Shown here: one piece after another, positions 1 to 7,590 of the stretch
Numbering within the stretch: position 1 is the first letter of the stretch
How the letters are laid out: every line of letters starts with the position of its first letter
The notes under the pieces: generated by a model
Told to the model about the DNA's origin: nothing
The model's input: the letters and a program-made list of their open reading frames with translations, nothing else
Database searches by the model: none
Position numbers and translations under genes: made by a program
Assembly: GCF_000420525.1 (NCBI RefSeq)
Contig: NZ_ATVC01000003.1
Span: 1 to 64,000 of the forward strand
Origin: Aquaspirillum serpens DSM 68
GTDB taxonomy: Bacteria > Pseudomonadota > Gammaproteobacteria > Burkholderiales > Aquaspirillaceae
Reading direction: 5' to 3'
Length of the DNA: 64,000 nt

Positions 1-53
1 GCCTTCTGCTGCCGTGTTGCACCTTTGGTGATCTGAATGTTTACGTACGGCAT
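1..53 (-). CDS. 4-oxalocrotonate tautomerase family protein (partial, N-terminus only)
   Basis: Only the first 17 codons lie in the window; the gene runs off the left edge. The start reads MPYVNIQITKGATRQQK, which matches the N-terminus of the small 4-oxalocrotonate tautomerase family (usually 60-75 aa). In this family the Met is removed and Pro becomes the catalytic base that shuttles protons in enol-keto isomerisation. That Pro is present directly after the initiator Met. No strong Shine-Dalgarno is visible upstream. The physiological substrate cannot be told from this fragment. Confidence 0.75.
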   Translation of the reverse strand, partial: MPYVNIQITKGATRQQK

Positions 54-89
54 GGAATTGCCGAAAAAAAAGATTGCGAAACAAATAAC

Positions 90-120
90 GTAGGGGGGAT
101 AAGCGTAGCGCATCCACTCC
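90..120 (+). repeat. REP-like palindromic repeat, copy A
   Basis: About 30 bp with the core GGATAAGCGTAGCGCATCC. The 25-nt unit folds into a hairpin (GGTGGAT/ATCCACC arms with an inner GC/GC pair). The arms are slightly degenerate in this copy. It has the same orientation as copy C (755-783) and is inverted relative to copy B (165-193). It resembles dispersed extragenic palindromes of proteobacteria. Confidence 0.75.
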
Positions 121-154
121 CCAAACAAATTTTTTATACAATAACATCAAAACC
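121..154 (-). repeat. Duplicated copy of the copZ 3' tail
   Basis: This 34-bp stretch matches 785-815, which holds the last codons and stop of copZ plus downstream DNA. The first 21 bp are identical; then a 3-bp insertion follows and the match resumes. Read on the minus strand it still encodes a GFDV-type C-terminus and a stop. Together with repeat copy A it forms a direct repeat of about 60 bp with 755-815, so it looks like a truncated duplicate left by a rearrangement. Confidence 0.75.
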
Positions 155-164
155 AGAGTGATTT

Positions 165-193
165 GGTGGATGCGCTACGCTTATCCACCCTAC
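165..193 (-). repeat. REP-like palindromic repeat, copy B
   Basis: GGTGGATGCGCTACGCTTAT and the following bases form a well-preserved copy of the palindrome, inverted relative to copies A and C. With copy A it encloses the duplicated copZ tail. Confidence 0.75.
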
Positions 194-210
194 AAAACTG
201 CAGCAAATGG

Positions 211-654
211 TTAGGTGGTCTCTATTGCATCTTCGATAGAGATACCAGCGATTTCCAGCCGCACCAGGATTGAGCCTGTTTCAGAATCCCAATCATTCGG
301 CATGGTGTGTTTATGTAGTTTATCCACTGCTCTAGCCTGCTCGGTTGATATGTAGGCAATGCGCAGGAGGCGTCCTATCATCGTCGCCACTTCATTAGGT
401 TGCTGCCCTCGCCAGTACATATCGAATGCCAGATTGCGTATGTATGCGCATGGAACAACGTGCTCACGATAGGTTCTCCCGGGCGCCTTTCGATTAAGCT
501 CTATGTATTCGTTGTTAATGAGCGTATCAAAGACCCTGGAGTGAACGGCCACAGATCGTGGGTTATTGTCCTTCTGCTCCTCCCAAAACGAATACAGAAC
601 ATCTGCGGCCCGCTGGAATGCTCTCAGCCTTAGTTCGTGTCGAGAGAACGCCAT
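211..654 (-). CDS. Hypothetical protein in a repeat-flanked segment
   Basis: A 147-aa soluble-looking protein that I do not recognise. ATG at 654 is preferred over the TTG one codon upstream because AGGAG sits 6 nt before it. There is no signal peptide or membrane segment. The middle holds REHVVPC followed by an aromatic/charged helix. The EHVVP stretch looks like the first part of some HNH/His-Me-finger motifs, but the remaining residues of such a site are not clear, so this is only a hint. The C-terminal third (MPNDWDSETG, then RLEIAGI) seems compact. The gene lies alone between two direct copies of a 60-bp repeat that carries the copZ tail, which suggests an inserted or duplicated segment. 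Function unknown. Confidence 0.6.
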   Translation of the reverse strand: MAFSRHELRLRAFQRAADVLYSFWEEQKDNNPRSVAVHSRVFDTLINNEYIELNRKAPGRTYREHVVPCAYIRNLAFDMYWRGQQPNEVATMIGRLLRIAYISTEQARAVDKLHKHTMPNDWDSETGSILVRLEIAGISIEDAIETT

Positions 655-754
655 CAAGATCTCCTAACTTTGTTTTAGGGCGACTGCCCTGCTGTGCAAC
701 ATCGTTCCTGCTCATAATATCCAACATCGCTTGCTGCACGGATGTGCAGCCAAT

Positions 755-783
755 GTAGGGTGGATAAGCGTAGCACATCCACC
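755..783 (+). repeat. REP-like palindromic repeat, copy C
   Basis: GTAGGGTGGATAAGCGTAGC and the following bases are nearly identical to copy A and lie just beyond the copZ stop. Its hairpin could end or protect the copA-copZ transcript, but no T-run follows. Confidence 0.75.
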
Positions 784-797
784 CCCAAACAAATTTT

Positions 798-1004
798 TTA
801 TACAACATCAAAACCGGCGTCTTCAATCACGGCGTGCAACTGTGCCAATGACACTTGCGACAAATCCGCCTCGACAACGGCTTCACCACGTTCGTGACTG
901 ACTTCAACTTGGCTGACACCCGCCACAGCAGCTAACAACCCCTGCAAACGCTTCGAACACCCACCACACGTCATACCCTCAACCCGAACACGAATTTGTT
1001 CCAT
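798..1004 (-). CDS. copZ: Copper chaperone, HMA domain
   Basis: A 68-aa single heavy-metal-associated domain. It binds Cu(I) through the GMTCGGC motif near residue 10 (two Cys) and would hand copper to the CopA ATPase in the cytosol. Length and the predicted ferredoxin-like fold are normal for CopZ/Atx1 proteins. GGGGA lies 7 nt before the ATG. The gene follows copA by 21 nt on the same strand, so the two are very likely co-transcribed. Its 3' end is duplicated at 121-154. Confidence 0.9.
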   Translation of the reverse strand: MEQIRVRVEGMTCGGCSKRLQGLLAAVAGVSQVEVSHERGEAVVEADLSQVSLAQLHAVIEDAGFDVV

Positions 1005-1025
1005 CTTTGATTCCCCATCATGAAA

Positions 1026-3191
1026 TTAACGAAACCGTTTCAAACGCAAGGCATTGGTCAAAACAGAAATCGAGCTCAACGCCATTGCTGCCCCTGCCAG
1101 CACCGGATTTAACAAACCAAACGCTGCCAGCGGAATACCCAGCACATTGTAGATAAATGCAAAAAACAGATTTTGACGAATGGTAAGCAATGTGGCTTGA
1201 GATAGGCGAATCGCGTCGAGGATATGTTGAATATCACCTTGCACTAAAGTGACATCCGCCGTTTCCATCGCAATATCACTGCCACTGCCCATCGCAAAAC
1301 TGACATCAGCCATCGCCAAAGCAGGCGCATCATTCACACCATCCCCCACCATCGCCACCACCTGATTTTGTTGCTGTGCTTGTTGTACCCAATCCGCTTT
1401 TTGGGCAGGGGTTAAAGCAGCGTGAACTTGACTTGCAGCCATGCCTGCCTGTGCTGCAATCGCCAAAGCGGTTTTTTCTTGATCGCCAGTGAGCATGTGA
1501 GTCTGCACCCCTTGTGCGGCCAGCTGTTGCAAAGTGTGTTTTACCTGCGGTTTCAGAGGATCGGCAAGACCGAGATAAGCCACGATCTCAGCATTTCGTG
1601 CCAACGCAATCACACTGCAACCTGCTTCTTGCCACGATTGCATCAAAGATAACGCCGGCGGCGTTGACATTAACCAGTGAGGACGGCCCAAAGCCCAATG
1701 GGTGTTTTGTTCATCATAAGCAGCAATCCCTTGTCCAATTGTCGTTTGCCACTCGCTCATCGGCTGTAGCCGCAGTTGACGTTGCTGTGCCTCGTGCAAA
1801 ATCGCCGAAGCTAAGGGATGCGTGGCATTTTGCTCCAGTGACGCGGCAAGGGTGAAGACGGTGTTTTCATCTAAATCAGCAGCCAACACATGACAATGTT
1901 GCACCACCGGTTGCCCTAAAGTCAGCGTACCGGTTTTGTCGACCGCCAAGACGGCCACTTGGGCGGCGCGTTCGAGTGCAGCGGCATTACGAAATAAAAT
2001 CCCGCGCTGTGCGCCTAGGCCGACTCCGACCATAATTGCCGCTGGTGTGGCTAAGCCCAGCGCACAGGGACACGCAATCACCAACACCGCCACCGCATGA
2101 ATCAGCGCCTGTTCTAATTCGCCGGTAAAAAAAGCTGTCAATCCAAAAGTCAACAAAGCAATCACCACCACCACCGGCACAAAAATCGCCGACACCCGAT
2201 CTGCCAATCCTTGAATAGGTGCTTTGGAACCTTGTGCTTCTGCCACACGGCGCACAATCGCTGCCAATTGCGTCTCACGACCAGCACGTTCAACCGCGAT
2301 GGTTAAGTGACCCAATTGCACCCGAGTACCGGCAAAAACCTTATCTTGCTGTTGTTTTTCTACTGCCACGCTTTCACCGGTCAACAGCGATTCATCCAAC
2401 GCAGCTTGTCCCGCCACGACCACACCATCCACCGGCAAGGTGTCGCCCTGAGCCACCAAGACCCGATCACCCGCCAATAAACTGGCAATCGGTAATTCTT
2501 GCACCATGCCATCCCGTTCAACCCGTGCTGTCGCCGGTGCCAGTTGCAACAGATGGTTCATCGCGGCCGTGGTTTGCCGCTTGGCGCGGGCTTCGAGGGT
2601 TTTACCCAGCAACACCAAGCTAATCACCATCGCCGAGGCTTCAAAATATAGCGCGTGGTGATGTGTTGCACCGCTCCACAACACCCAACTCGACCACAGC
2701 CATGCCATCGATGTCCCCAGCACCACCAAGACATCCATATTCGCCCCACCGCCGCGCAACGCTGCCCATGCACCACGATAAAAACGCCAACCGACAATAA
2801 ATTGCACTGGCGTTGCCAATAACCATTGCCATAACGCAGGCACCACACCGTGATGCCCAACAAGCATCGCCACCATTTCAACAACGAATGGTGCAGTCAA
2901 TAGCAATGCCAACCACAATATGCGCTGTTCTTGTGATGCGTGTTCTTGTGCAGCAGGGGCCGGCCAATCGTCTGCTTGTTCTTGTCCAGAGAAACCAGCA
3001 CGCGCAATCGCAGCGGAGATTTGTTCGGGGGTGATGGGATGTTGGTCAGGAAAACGGACATGCGCCGTTTCATCAGCAAAATTGACATTCGCCTCAGCAT
3101 TCGGCAAGCGGTTCAACACTTTCTCTAACCGCGCTGCACAAGCGGCACATGTCATGCCTTGAATGGAAAAATGTCGTACCGAGTAAGCCAT
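1026..3191 (-). CDS. copA: Cu(I)-exporting P1B-type ATPase
   Basis: A 721-aa inner-membrane copper pump. It has one N-terminal HMA domain (GMTCAAC, Cys15 and Cys18), the actuator loop TGES (271-274), the transport motif CPC (374-376) in a membrane helix, the phosphorylation site DKTGTLT (Asp418), an HP dipeptide near 460, and the hinge GDGVND (616-621). The CPC motif and HMA domain point to monovalent copper or silver. It is first in an operon with copZ. No clear CueR box is visible upstream, but a palindrome at 3286-3303 lies about 95 bp before the start and could be an operator. Role: copper efflux and detoxification. Confidence 0.95.
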   Translation of the reverse strand: MAYSVRHFSIQGMTCAACAARLEKVLNRLPNAEANVNFADETAHVRFPDQHPITPEQISAAIARAGFSGQEQADDWPAPAAQEHASQEQRILWLALLLTAPFVVEMVAMLVGHHGVVPALWQWLLATPVQFIVGWRFYRGAWAALRGGGANMDVLVVLGTSMAWLWSSWVLWSGATHHHALYFEASAMVISLVLLGKTLEARAKRQTTAAMNHLLQLAPATARVERDGMVQELPIASLLAGDRVLVAQGDTLPVDGVVVAGQAALDESLLTGESVAVEKQQQDKVFAGTRVQLGHLTIAVERAGRETQLAAIVRRVAEAQGSKAPIQGLADRVSAIFVPVVVVIALLTFGLTAFFTGELEQALIHAVAVLVIACPCALGLATPAAIMVGVGLGAQRGILFRNAAALERAAQVAVLAVDKTGTLTLGQPVVQHCHVLAADLDENTVFTLAASLEQNATHPLASAILHEAQQRQLRLQPMSEWQTTIGQGIAAYDEQNTHWALGRPHWLMSTPPALSLMQSWQEAGCSVIALARNAEIVAYLGLADPLKPQVKHTLQQLAAQGVQTHMLTGDQEKTALAIAAQAGMAASQVHAALTPAQKADWVQQAQQQNQVVAMVGDGVNDAPALAMADVSFAMGSGSDIAMETADVTLVQGDIQHILDAIRLSQATLLTIRQNLFFAFIYNVLGIPLAAFGLLNPVLAGAAMALSSISVLTNALRLKRFR

Positions 3192-3285
3192 ATTAGTCCT
3201 GTTTTAAAATCGAATCGCCCAACCCATGATATTGGGTCACAGCCGCAGAGAGCACCCGATCAGGCAGCATACCGATGATTTAATC

Positions 3286-3303
3286 AAAACCAGAACTGGT
3301 TTT
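3286..3303. promoter_or_regulatory. Perfect dyad upstream of copA (possible operator)
   Basis: AAAACCAG-AA-CTGGTTTT is a perfect 8-bp inverted repeat with a 2-bp centre, about 95 bp before the copA start. The rest of the 314-bp gap between copA and the thiolase holds the thiolase terminator and AT-rich DNA with no gene. The dyad does not match the CueR consensus as I know it; a role in copper regulation is inferred only from position. Confidence 0.35.
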
Positions 3304-3411
3304 TGCAGAAAACGGAACCACTCATTCGTTTGATAACACGCTAAAAGCCCATCCACTCGGCAATTAGCGGTTTAGGCTTGATTTTTTAATTAAAGGCTGA
3401 ATTGGCAACAA

Positions 3412-3454
3412 CAAAAAACCGCCCCACCCAATCAAGGATGCGGCGGTTTTTTTG
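3412..3454 (-). terminator. Terminator downstream of the thiolase gene
   Basis: AACCGCC/GGCGGTT arms flanked by A and T runs on both sides form a strong hairpin with a U-tract on the minus strand, about 50 bp after the thiolase stop. The flanking A-run means it could also work on the plus strand. Confidence 0.75.
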
Positions 3455-3505
3455 ATGGTGGTGTGACGGATACGGCGGTATCACCACATCCACCACACAA
3501 CACGA

Positions 3506-4690
3506 TTATACGCGTTCGAAAATCGCGGCAATCCCTTGGCCACCACCGATACACATGGTCACCAACGCATAACGACCGCCAATACGGTGCAGCTCATACA
3601 ACGCTTTCACCGTCAGAATCGCACCAGTCGCGCCAATCGGATGACCCAATGCCACTGCCCCCCCATTTGGGTTCACTTTGGCAGGATCAAACTCACAACC
3701 GCGTGTGACACATAACGCTTGTGCAGCAAAGGCTTCATTTGATTCAATCACATCCAAATCATTCACTGACAGCCCTGCACGCTGCAAAGCACGCGCCACA
3801 GCAGGGATCGGGCCTTCACCCATGAAAGCAGGATCGACACCAGCAATCCCATACGACACCAAACGACCCAGCGGCTGGGCACTCGATTTTTTCGCGCCAG
3901 CGGCAGTTGCCAACACAATTGCAGCCGCGCCATCATTCAAGCTCGACGCATTACCCGCTGTCACAGAACCATCTTTCTTGAAAGCTGGGCGCAGTTTGGC
4001 CAATCCTTCAGCACTGATGTCACCGCGTGGGTGTTCGTCAGTATCAAACAATGTCGTGCCTTTGCGAGTGACTAATTCCACTGGCAAAATTTGCTCTTTG
4101 AAATGACCGGCAGCAATCGCAGCCACGGCGCGGCGATGTGATTCAACCGCAAACGCATCCTGCTCTTCACGGGAGAAACCCCACTTAGCTGCAATATTTT
4201 CTGCAGTAATCCCCATGTGGACGGTGTCAAATGGATCGGTCAATGCCCCGACCATCATATCCACCATTTTGCTATCCCCCATCCGAGCGCCCCAACGCGC
4301 AGCTGGCAATAAATAACCGGCACGGCTCATCGATTCAGCCCCACCAGCAATCGCCAACTCGGCATCACCCAGCGCCAGCATCTGCGCCGCAGAAACAATC
4401 GCCTGCATACCGGAACCGCACAGACGGTTCACGGTTAAGGCTTGCGACGCATGGCTCATACCACCGTTAAGGCATGACACACGAGACACATACATATCGC
4501 GAGCTTCAGTATGCAGCACATTACCAAACACACCGTGGTCGATGTCTTCTGCGGCAACACCAGCGCGTTTAATCGCTTCTTTCACTACCTGTGCACCCAG
4601 TTCGCTAGGTGCAAAGTCTTTCAAAGCACTACCATAGTCAGCAATGGCAGTACGCACACCAGACAGCACAAAAATTTCAGGCAACGTCAT
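3506..4690 (-). CDS. Acetyl-CoA acetyltransferase (thiolase)
   Basis: A 394-aa cytosolic thiolase of the degradative/biosynthetic acetoacetyl-CoA type, which joins two acetyl-CoA or cleaves 3-ketoacyl-CoA. The nucleophilic Cys91 is in RLCGSGMQA, His350 in GHPIGATGA, and the second catalytic Cys380 in MCIGGGQG. Length is typical. AAGGA lies 9 nt before the ATG. It stands alone, without phaB or beta-oxidation partners, so whether it serves PHB synthesis, acetoacetate use or fatty acid breakdown cannot be decided. An IS605-like end lies within 20 bp upstream and may have replaced its original promoter. Confidence 0.9.
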   Translation of the reverse strand: MTLPEIFVLSGVRTAIADYGSALKDFAPSELGAQVVKEAIKRAGVAAEDIDHGVFGNVLHTEARDMYVSRVSCLNGGMSHASQALTVNRLCGSGMQAIVSAAQMLALGDAELAIAGGAESMSRAGYLLPAARWGARMGDSKMVDMMVGALTDPFDTVHMGITAENIAAKWGFSREEQDAFAVESHRRAVAAIAAGHFKEQILPVELVTRKGTTLFDTDEHPRGDISAEGLAKLRPAFKKDGSVTAGNASSLNDGAAAIVLATAAGAKKSSAQPLGRLVSYGIAGVDPAFMGEGPIPAVARALQRAGLSVNDLDVIESNEAFAAQALCVTRGCEFDPAKVNPNGGAVALGHPIGATGAILTVKALYELHRIGGRYALVTMCIGGGQGIAAIFERV

Positions 4691-4702
4691 TTTTCTTATC
4701 CT

Positions 4703-5075
4703 TTACTTGACTTCTTCCCCGTTCTAAAGAACGGAGATTCCTTCTACAAGACGGCGAAGTCCCGCCGCAAGAATGTTTTTTGCAGCTTTGGTGATTGCAC
4801 CGCATTCGCTGCAAACCTATTCTCTTATTCGCAAACTTGCCCTACCTTTCGGACTGCTGGTGGGTATTGCACCACAGCACGAACACGTTTGGGTTTGATA
4901 GGTTTTTTTAACACCACTCATTGCCTAATGGCTTTCTCCTTGAGCGGTGTCCCGTTATTGAAGCACAAAAGAAATGCCATTGATAGGCCGCTTTTAGCAT
5001 CCGCGCGCTTGACCTCGGACTAAACTCCGAGACTTTCTGCACGTTCGAGTAAGGGTCATCGTTGAGCACGAGGGC
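4703..5075 (-). pseudogene. Decayed tnpB (IS200/IS605 family) with its right-end hairpin
   Basis: On the minus strand the end of a TnpB-like protein can be read: a Cys-x2-Cys (QTCSCCGA), an SPKGR stretch, a second Cys-x2-Cys (VCSECGA) and AAKNILAAGLRRL before a stop at 4724. This is the C-terminal zinc ribbon of TnpB. Several in-frame stops and frame changes lie upstream, and the RuvC part is missing, so it is a relic. The tail overlaps the inverted repeat CCCCGTTCT/AGAACGG, the hairpin typical of the right end of these elements. The same end sequence recurs at 11297-11352. A separate palindrome (CTCGGA/TCCGAG, 5014-5031) lies in the decayed part. Confidence 0.75.
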
Positions 5076-5083
5076 TTAATTTA

Positions 5084-6001
5084 ATGCATTTTTCGTTAAA
5101 ACAGATACAAGTGTTTGTTCATGTCGCCCGTTATGAGAGCATTTCCCGCGCAGCGGAAAGCCTTGCCATGTCGCCTTCTGCGGTAAGTGGCGCACTGTGT
5201 GAATTAGAACGGCAGTTTTCGATTCAGTTATTTGACCGTGTAGGAAAACGCTTGCGCCTCAATGCCTTAGGCCATGCTTTACAGCCACAAGCAGAAGAAT
5301 GGCTAGATCGCGCTGCCGCGCTTGAAGCCTTGATGAAAAGCCAAGATGCCTGTGGACCATTGGCAATTGGAGCAACCTTAACGTTGGGCAATTATTTGGT
5401 CACTGGGTTGGTGGCGGAGTATATGCAACAACATCCCGCCAGCCGTGTGAGCCTAGAAGTTGCTAACACTCGGCACATTGTTGAAAGAATGTTGTGTTTT
5501 GCCTTGGATGTCGCCCTGATTGAGGGTGAATGTCATCATCCTGAGCTGATAACAGAATCGTGGGGCGGGGACAGTTTGGAAATTTTTTGTGCGCCCGACC
5601 ATCCTCTGGCCAAACAAGGACAGCTCTCACCACGCGATTTTGCTCGTGAAACGTGGATTGTGCGTGAAACCGGATCGGGTACCCGCGAGGCCTTTGATCG
5701 AGCGCGTGCCGCCCATCAATTACCCATTGCCATCCGCCTTGAGTTGGAACATACCGAAGGGATTAAACGTGCGGTGGAATCGGGGCTTGGGTTGGGGTGT
5801 GTGTCGGGATTGGCACTGCGTGAGGCGTTTCGGCGCGGCAGTCTGGTCAAGTTAGCGGCACCGTGGTTAGACCTACGACGGGAATTTTTATTGGTTTATC
5901 ATCGCGATAAATACCTCACCCCCGCCCTGCAACATTTTCTTCGTTTATGTCGCGAATCGCTGGCACAAGGCTGTTTACAACGAGAAAGCCGCATTCCCTA
6001 A
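5084..6001 (+). CDS. LysR-family transcriptional regulator
   Basis: A 305-aa LysR regulator: N-terminal winged helix-turn-helix (about 1-62, with SISRAAESLAMSPSAVSGAL) and a periplasmic-binding-like effector domain (about 90-295). It resembles the CysB/CbbR-like YeiE group, but the effector is unknown. GAGGG lies about 10 nt before the ATG. It reads away from the tnpB relic. No divergent partner gene lies next to it, so its target is not apparent; the alanine/threonine cluster begins about 330 bp downstream. Confidence 0.9.
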   Translation: MHFSLKQIQVFVHVARYESISRAAESLAMSPSAVSGALCELERQFSIQLFDRVGKRLRLNALGHALQPQAEEWLDRAAALEALMKSQDACGPLAIGATLTLGNYLVTGLVAEYMQQHPASRVSLEVANTRHIVERMLCFALDVALIEGECHHPELITESWGGDSLEIFCAPDHPLAKQGQLSPRDFARETWIVRETGSGTREAFDRARAAHQLPIAIRLELEHTEGIKRAVESGLGLGCVSGLALREAFRRGSLVKLAAPWLDLRREFLLVYHRDKYLTPALQHFLRLCRESLAQGCLQRESRIP

Positions 6002-6117
6002 TGCAATTAGCCCACTATGCCTAGTGCGTCGCAACACAGATTGCGTTAGGATTATGCGCCCTGCTTGACGCAGGTGAATGCCACGTTTTTTTACCTGACT
6101 TATTCGGAGTATTTCTC

Positions 6118-6231
6118 ATGCAAGCGTGTTTACGAGGCTGGCTGGCTGTGACTGACCTGAACCCCTGCGCCCGAGCGACTGCGGCGCGAGCCGCCGCCCC
6201 GATGATGCTTGCCATGATGGCTATGCAGTGA
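6118..6231 (+). CDS. Candidate leader peptide upstream of alaA-hom-thrC
   Basis: A 37-codon ORF with CGGAG 8 nt before its ATG. It is very rich in Ala (10 codons, including ARATAARAAA) and Met (7) and ends in MMLAMMAMQ. Its stop TGA overlaps a GTG that is in frame with alaA 35 codons upstream of the alaA ATG. A GCGGC-GCGA-GCCGC hairpin (6181-6194) lies within the Ala run, and another (GGCGAC/GTCGCC, 6247-6270) follows the stop. Position, codon bias and hairpins are what one expects of a ribosome-mediated leader for an alanine aminotransferase operon, but I see no U-tract terminator, so the mechanism is inferred. The rest of the gap 6002-6332 holds no other gene. Confidence 0.5.
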   Translation: MQACLRGWLAVTDLNPCARATAARAAAPMMLAMMAMQ

Positions 6232-6332
6232 ATGCTGCGCCCACTTGGCGACAACGCAAACAACGTCGCCGTCCCCCTGTTTCTGTGGCAAAGAGTCCCA
6301 CTCCTGCCACTGCTTTGATAAGGTCAGTCACT

Positions 6333-7580
6333 ATGCAACCTATTTTGAAATCTAACAAACTGGCTAATGTTTGTTACGACATCCGTGGCCCAGTTTTGGC
6401 ACGCGCCAAACAAATGGAAGAAGAAGGCCACCGTATCATCAAGCTCAATATCGGTAACCCTGCGCCATTTGGCTTTGAAGCACCCGAGGAAATTGTGGTC
6501 GATGTGATGCACAATTTGGGCGATGCGTCAGGGTATTCTGATTCAAAAGGCTTGTTTGCAGCACGCAAGGCCATCATGCACTACACCCAACAAAAAGGTA
6601 TTGCGGGTGTGAAAATTGATGATATTTACATCGGCAATGGTGTGTCAGAACTGATTGTGATGGCAATGCAGGCGCTGTTAGACAGCGGTGATGAAGTGTT
6701 AGTCCCGTCGCCAGATTACCCTTTATGGACAGCGGCTATCAGCCTTGCCGGTGGCACCCCTCGGCACTATATCTGTGACGAAAATAATGGTTGGTTGCCC
6801 GATTTAGACGATATTCGCGGCAAAATCACCCCAAGCACCCGCGCCATTGTGTTAATCAACCCAAACAACCCAACAGGCGCTTTATATCCTGAATCTTTCC
6901 TGCGCGAAGTGGTGGAACTGGCGCGCCAGCACCAACTCATTGTGTATGCCGATGAGATTTACGACAAAGTGGTGTTTGATGGCCAAAAACATGTGTCGAT
7001 TGCCAGCTTGGCCGATGATGTTTTATTTATCACGTTCAATGGCTTGTCGAAAAACTATCGGGCGTGTGGCTATCGTGCAGGGTGGATGGTTGTCTCTGGC
7101 GAGAAACGTCATGCCAAAGATTACATTGAAGGCCTGAATATGCTGGCCTCGATGCGTTTGTGCGCCAATGTGCCGGGGCAATTTGCCATTCAAACCGCAC
7201 TCGGCGGTTATCAAAGCATTGACGATTTGGTTGCACCACAAGGGCGTTTGACTAAACAGCGCGATCTAGCATGGGAAATGCTCAATGCCATCCCAGGCGT
7301 GAGCTGTGTCAAACCGCAAGCCGCGTTGTATCTCTTCCCCCGTCTTGATCCCAAAATCTATCCGGTGGCGGATGATCAACAGCTGATTCTCGAATTTTTA
7401 GAAGCGGAAAAAGTTTTGCTGGTACAAGGCAGCGGCTTTAACTGGGCACAACCCGACCACTTCCGTGTGGTATTCCTGCCGAATGTCGATGATTTGCGCG
7501 ATGCCCTGACCCGCCTGACCCGTTTCTTAGAACACTATCGCAAGCGCCACGGCACCGATACCGCCGTGAGCCACGCTTAA
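6333..7580 (+). CDS. alaA: Glutamate-pyruvate aminotransferase (AlaA-like)
   Basis: A 415-aa PLP-dependent class I aminotransferase that makes alanine from pyruvate and glutamate in the cytosol. NPNNPTG is at 176-182, YADEIYD near 205-211, and the PLP-binding Lys240 lies in FNGLSKNYR. The N-terminus (QPILKSNKLANVCYDIRGP) is diagnostic for AlaA/YfbQ. The ATG at 6333 is chosen because it matches the family N-terminus and has AAGG 9 nt before it; the frame is open to a GTG at 6228 but that extension is Arg/Pro-rich and unlike the family. First enzyme gene of alaA-hom-thrC, a common betaproteobacterial arrangement. Confidence 0.93.
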   Translation: MQPILKSNKLANVCYDIRGPVLARAKQMEEEGHRIIKLNIGNPAPFGFEAPEEIVVDVMHNLGDASGYSDSKGLFAARKAIMHYTQQKGIAGVKIDDIYIGNGVSELIVMAMQALLDSGDEVLVPSPDYPLWTAAISLAGGTPRHYICDENNGWLPDLDDIRGKITPSTRAIVLINPNNPTGALYPESFLREVVELARQHQLIVYADEIYDKVVFDGQKHVSIASLADDVLFITFNGLSKNYRACGYRAGWMVVSGEKRHAKDYIEGLNMLASMRLCANVPGQFAIQTALGGYQSIDDLVAPQGRLTKQRDLAWEMLNAIPGVSCVKPQAALYLFPRLDPKIYPVADDQQLILEFLEAEKVLLVQGSGFNWAQPDHFRVVFLPNVDDLRDALTRLTRFLEHYRKRHGTDTAVSHA

Positions 7581-7590
7581 TTTATTAACC

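Noticed and set aside
4266-4290. GCTATCC match inside the thiolase gene, like the metK/hom RNA motif
   Set aside because: It lies in coding sequence on the opposite strand and has none of the other parts (no AAGGAG, P1 or paired 7-mer).
6228-6332. 35-residue N-terminal extension of AlaA from GTG 6228
   Set aside because: The extension is Arg/Pro-rich and absent from the family, whose N-terminus matches ATG 6333 with its own AAGG. Kept only as a possible coupling signal with the leader ORF.
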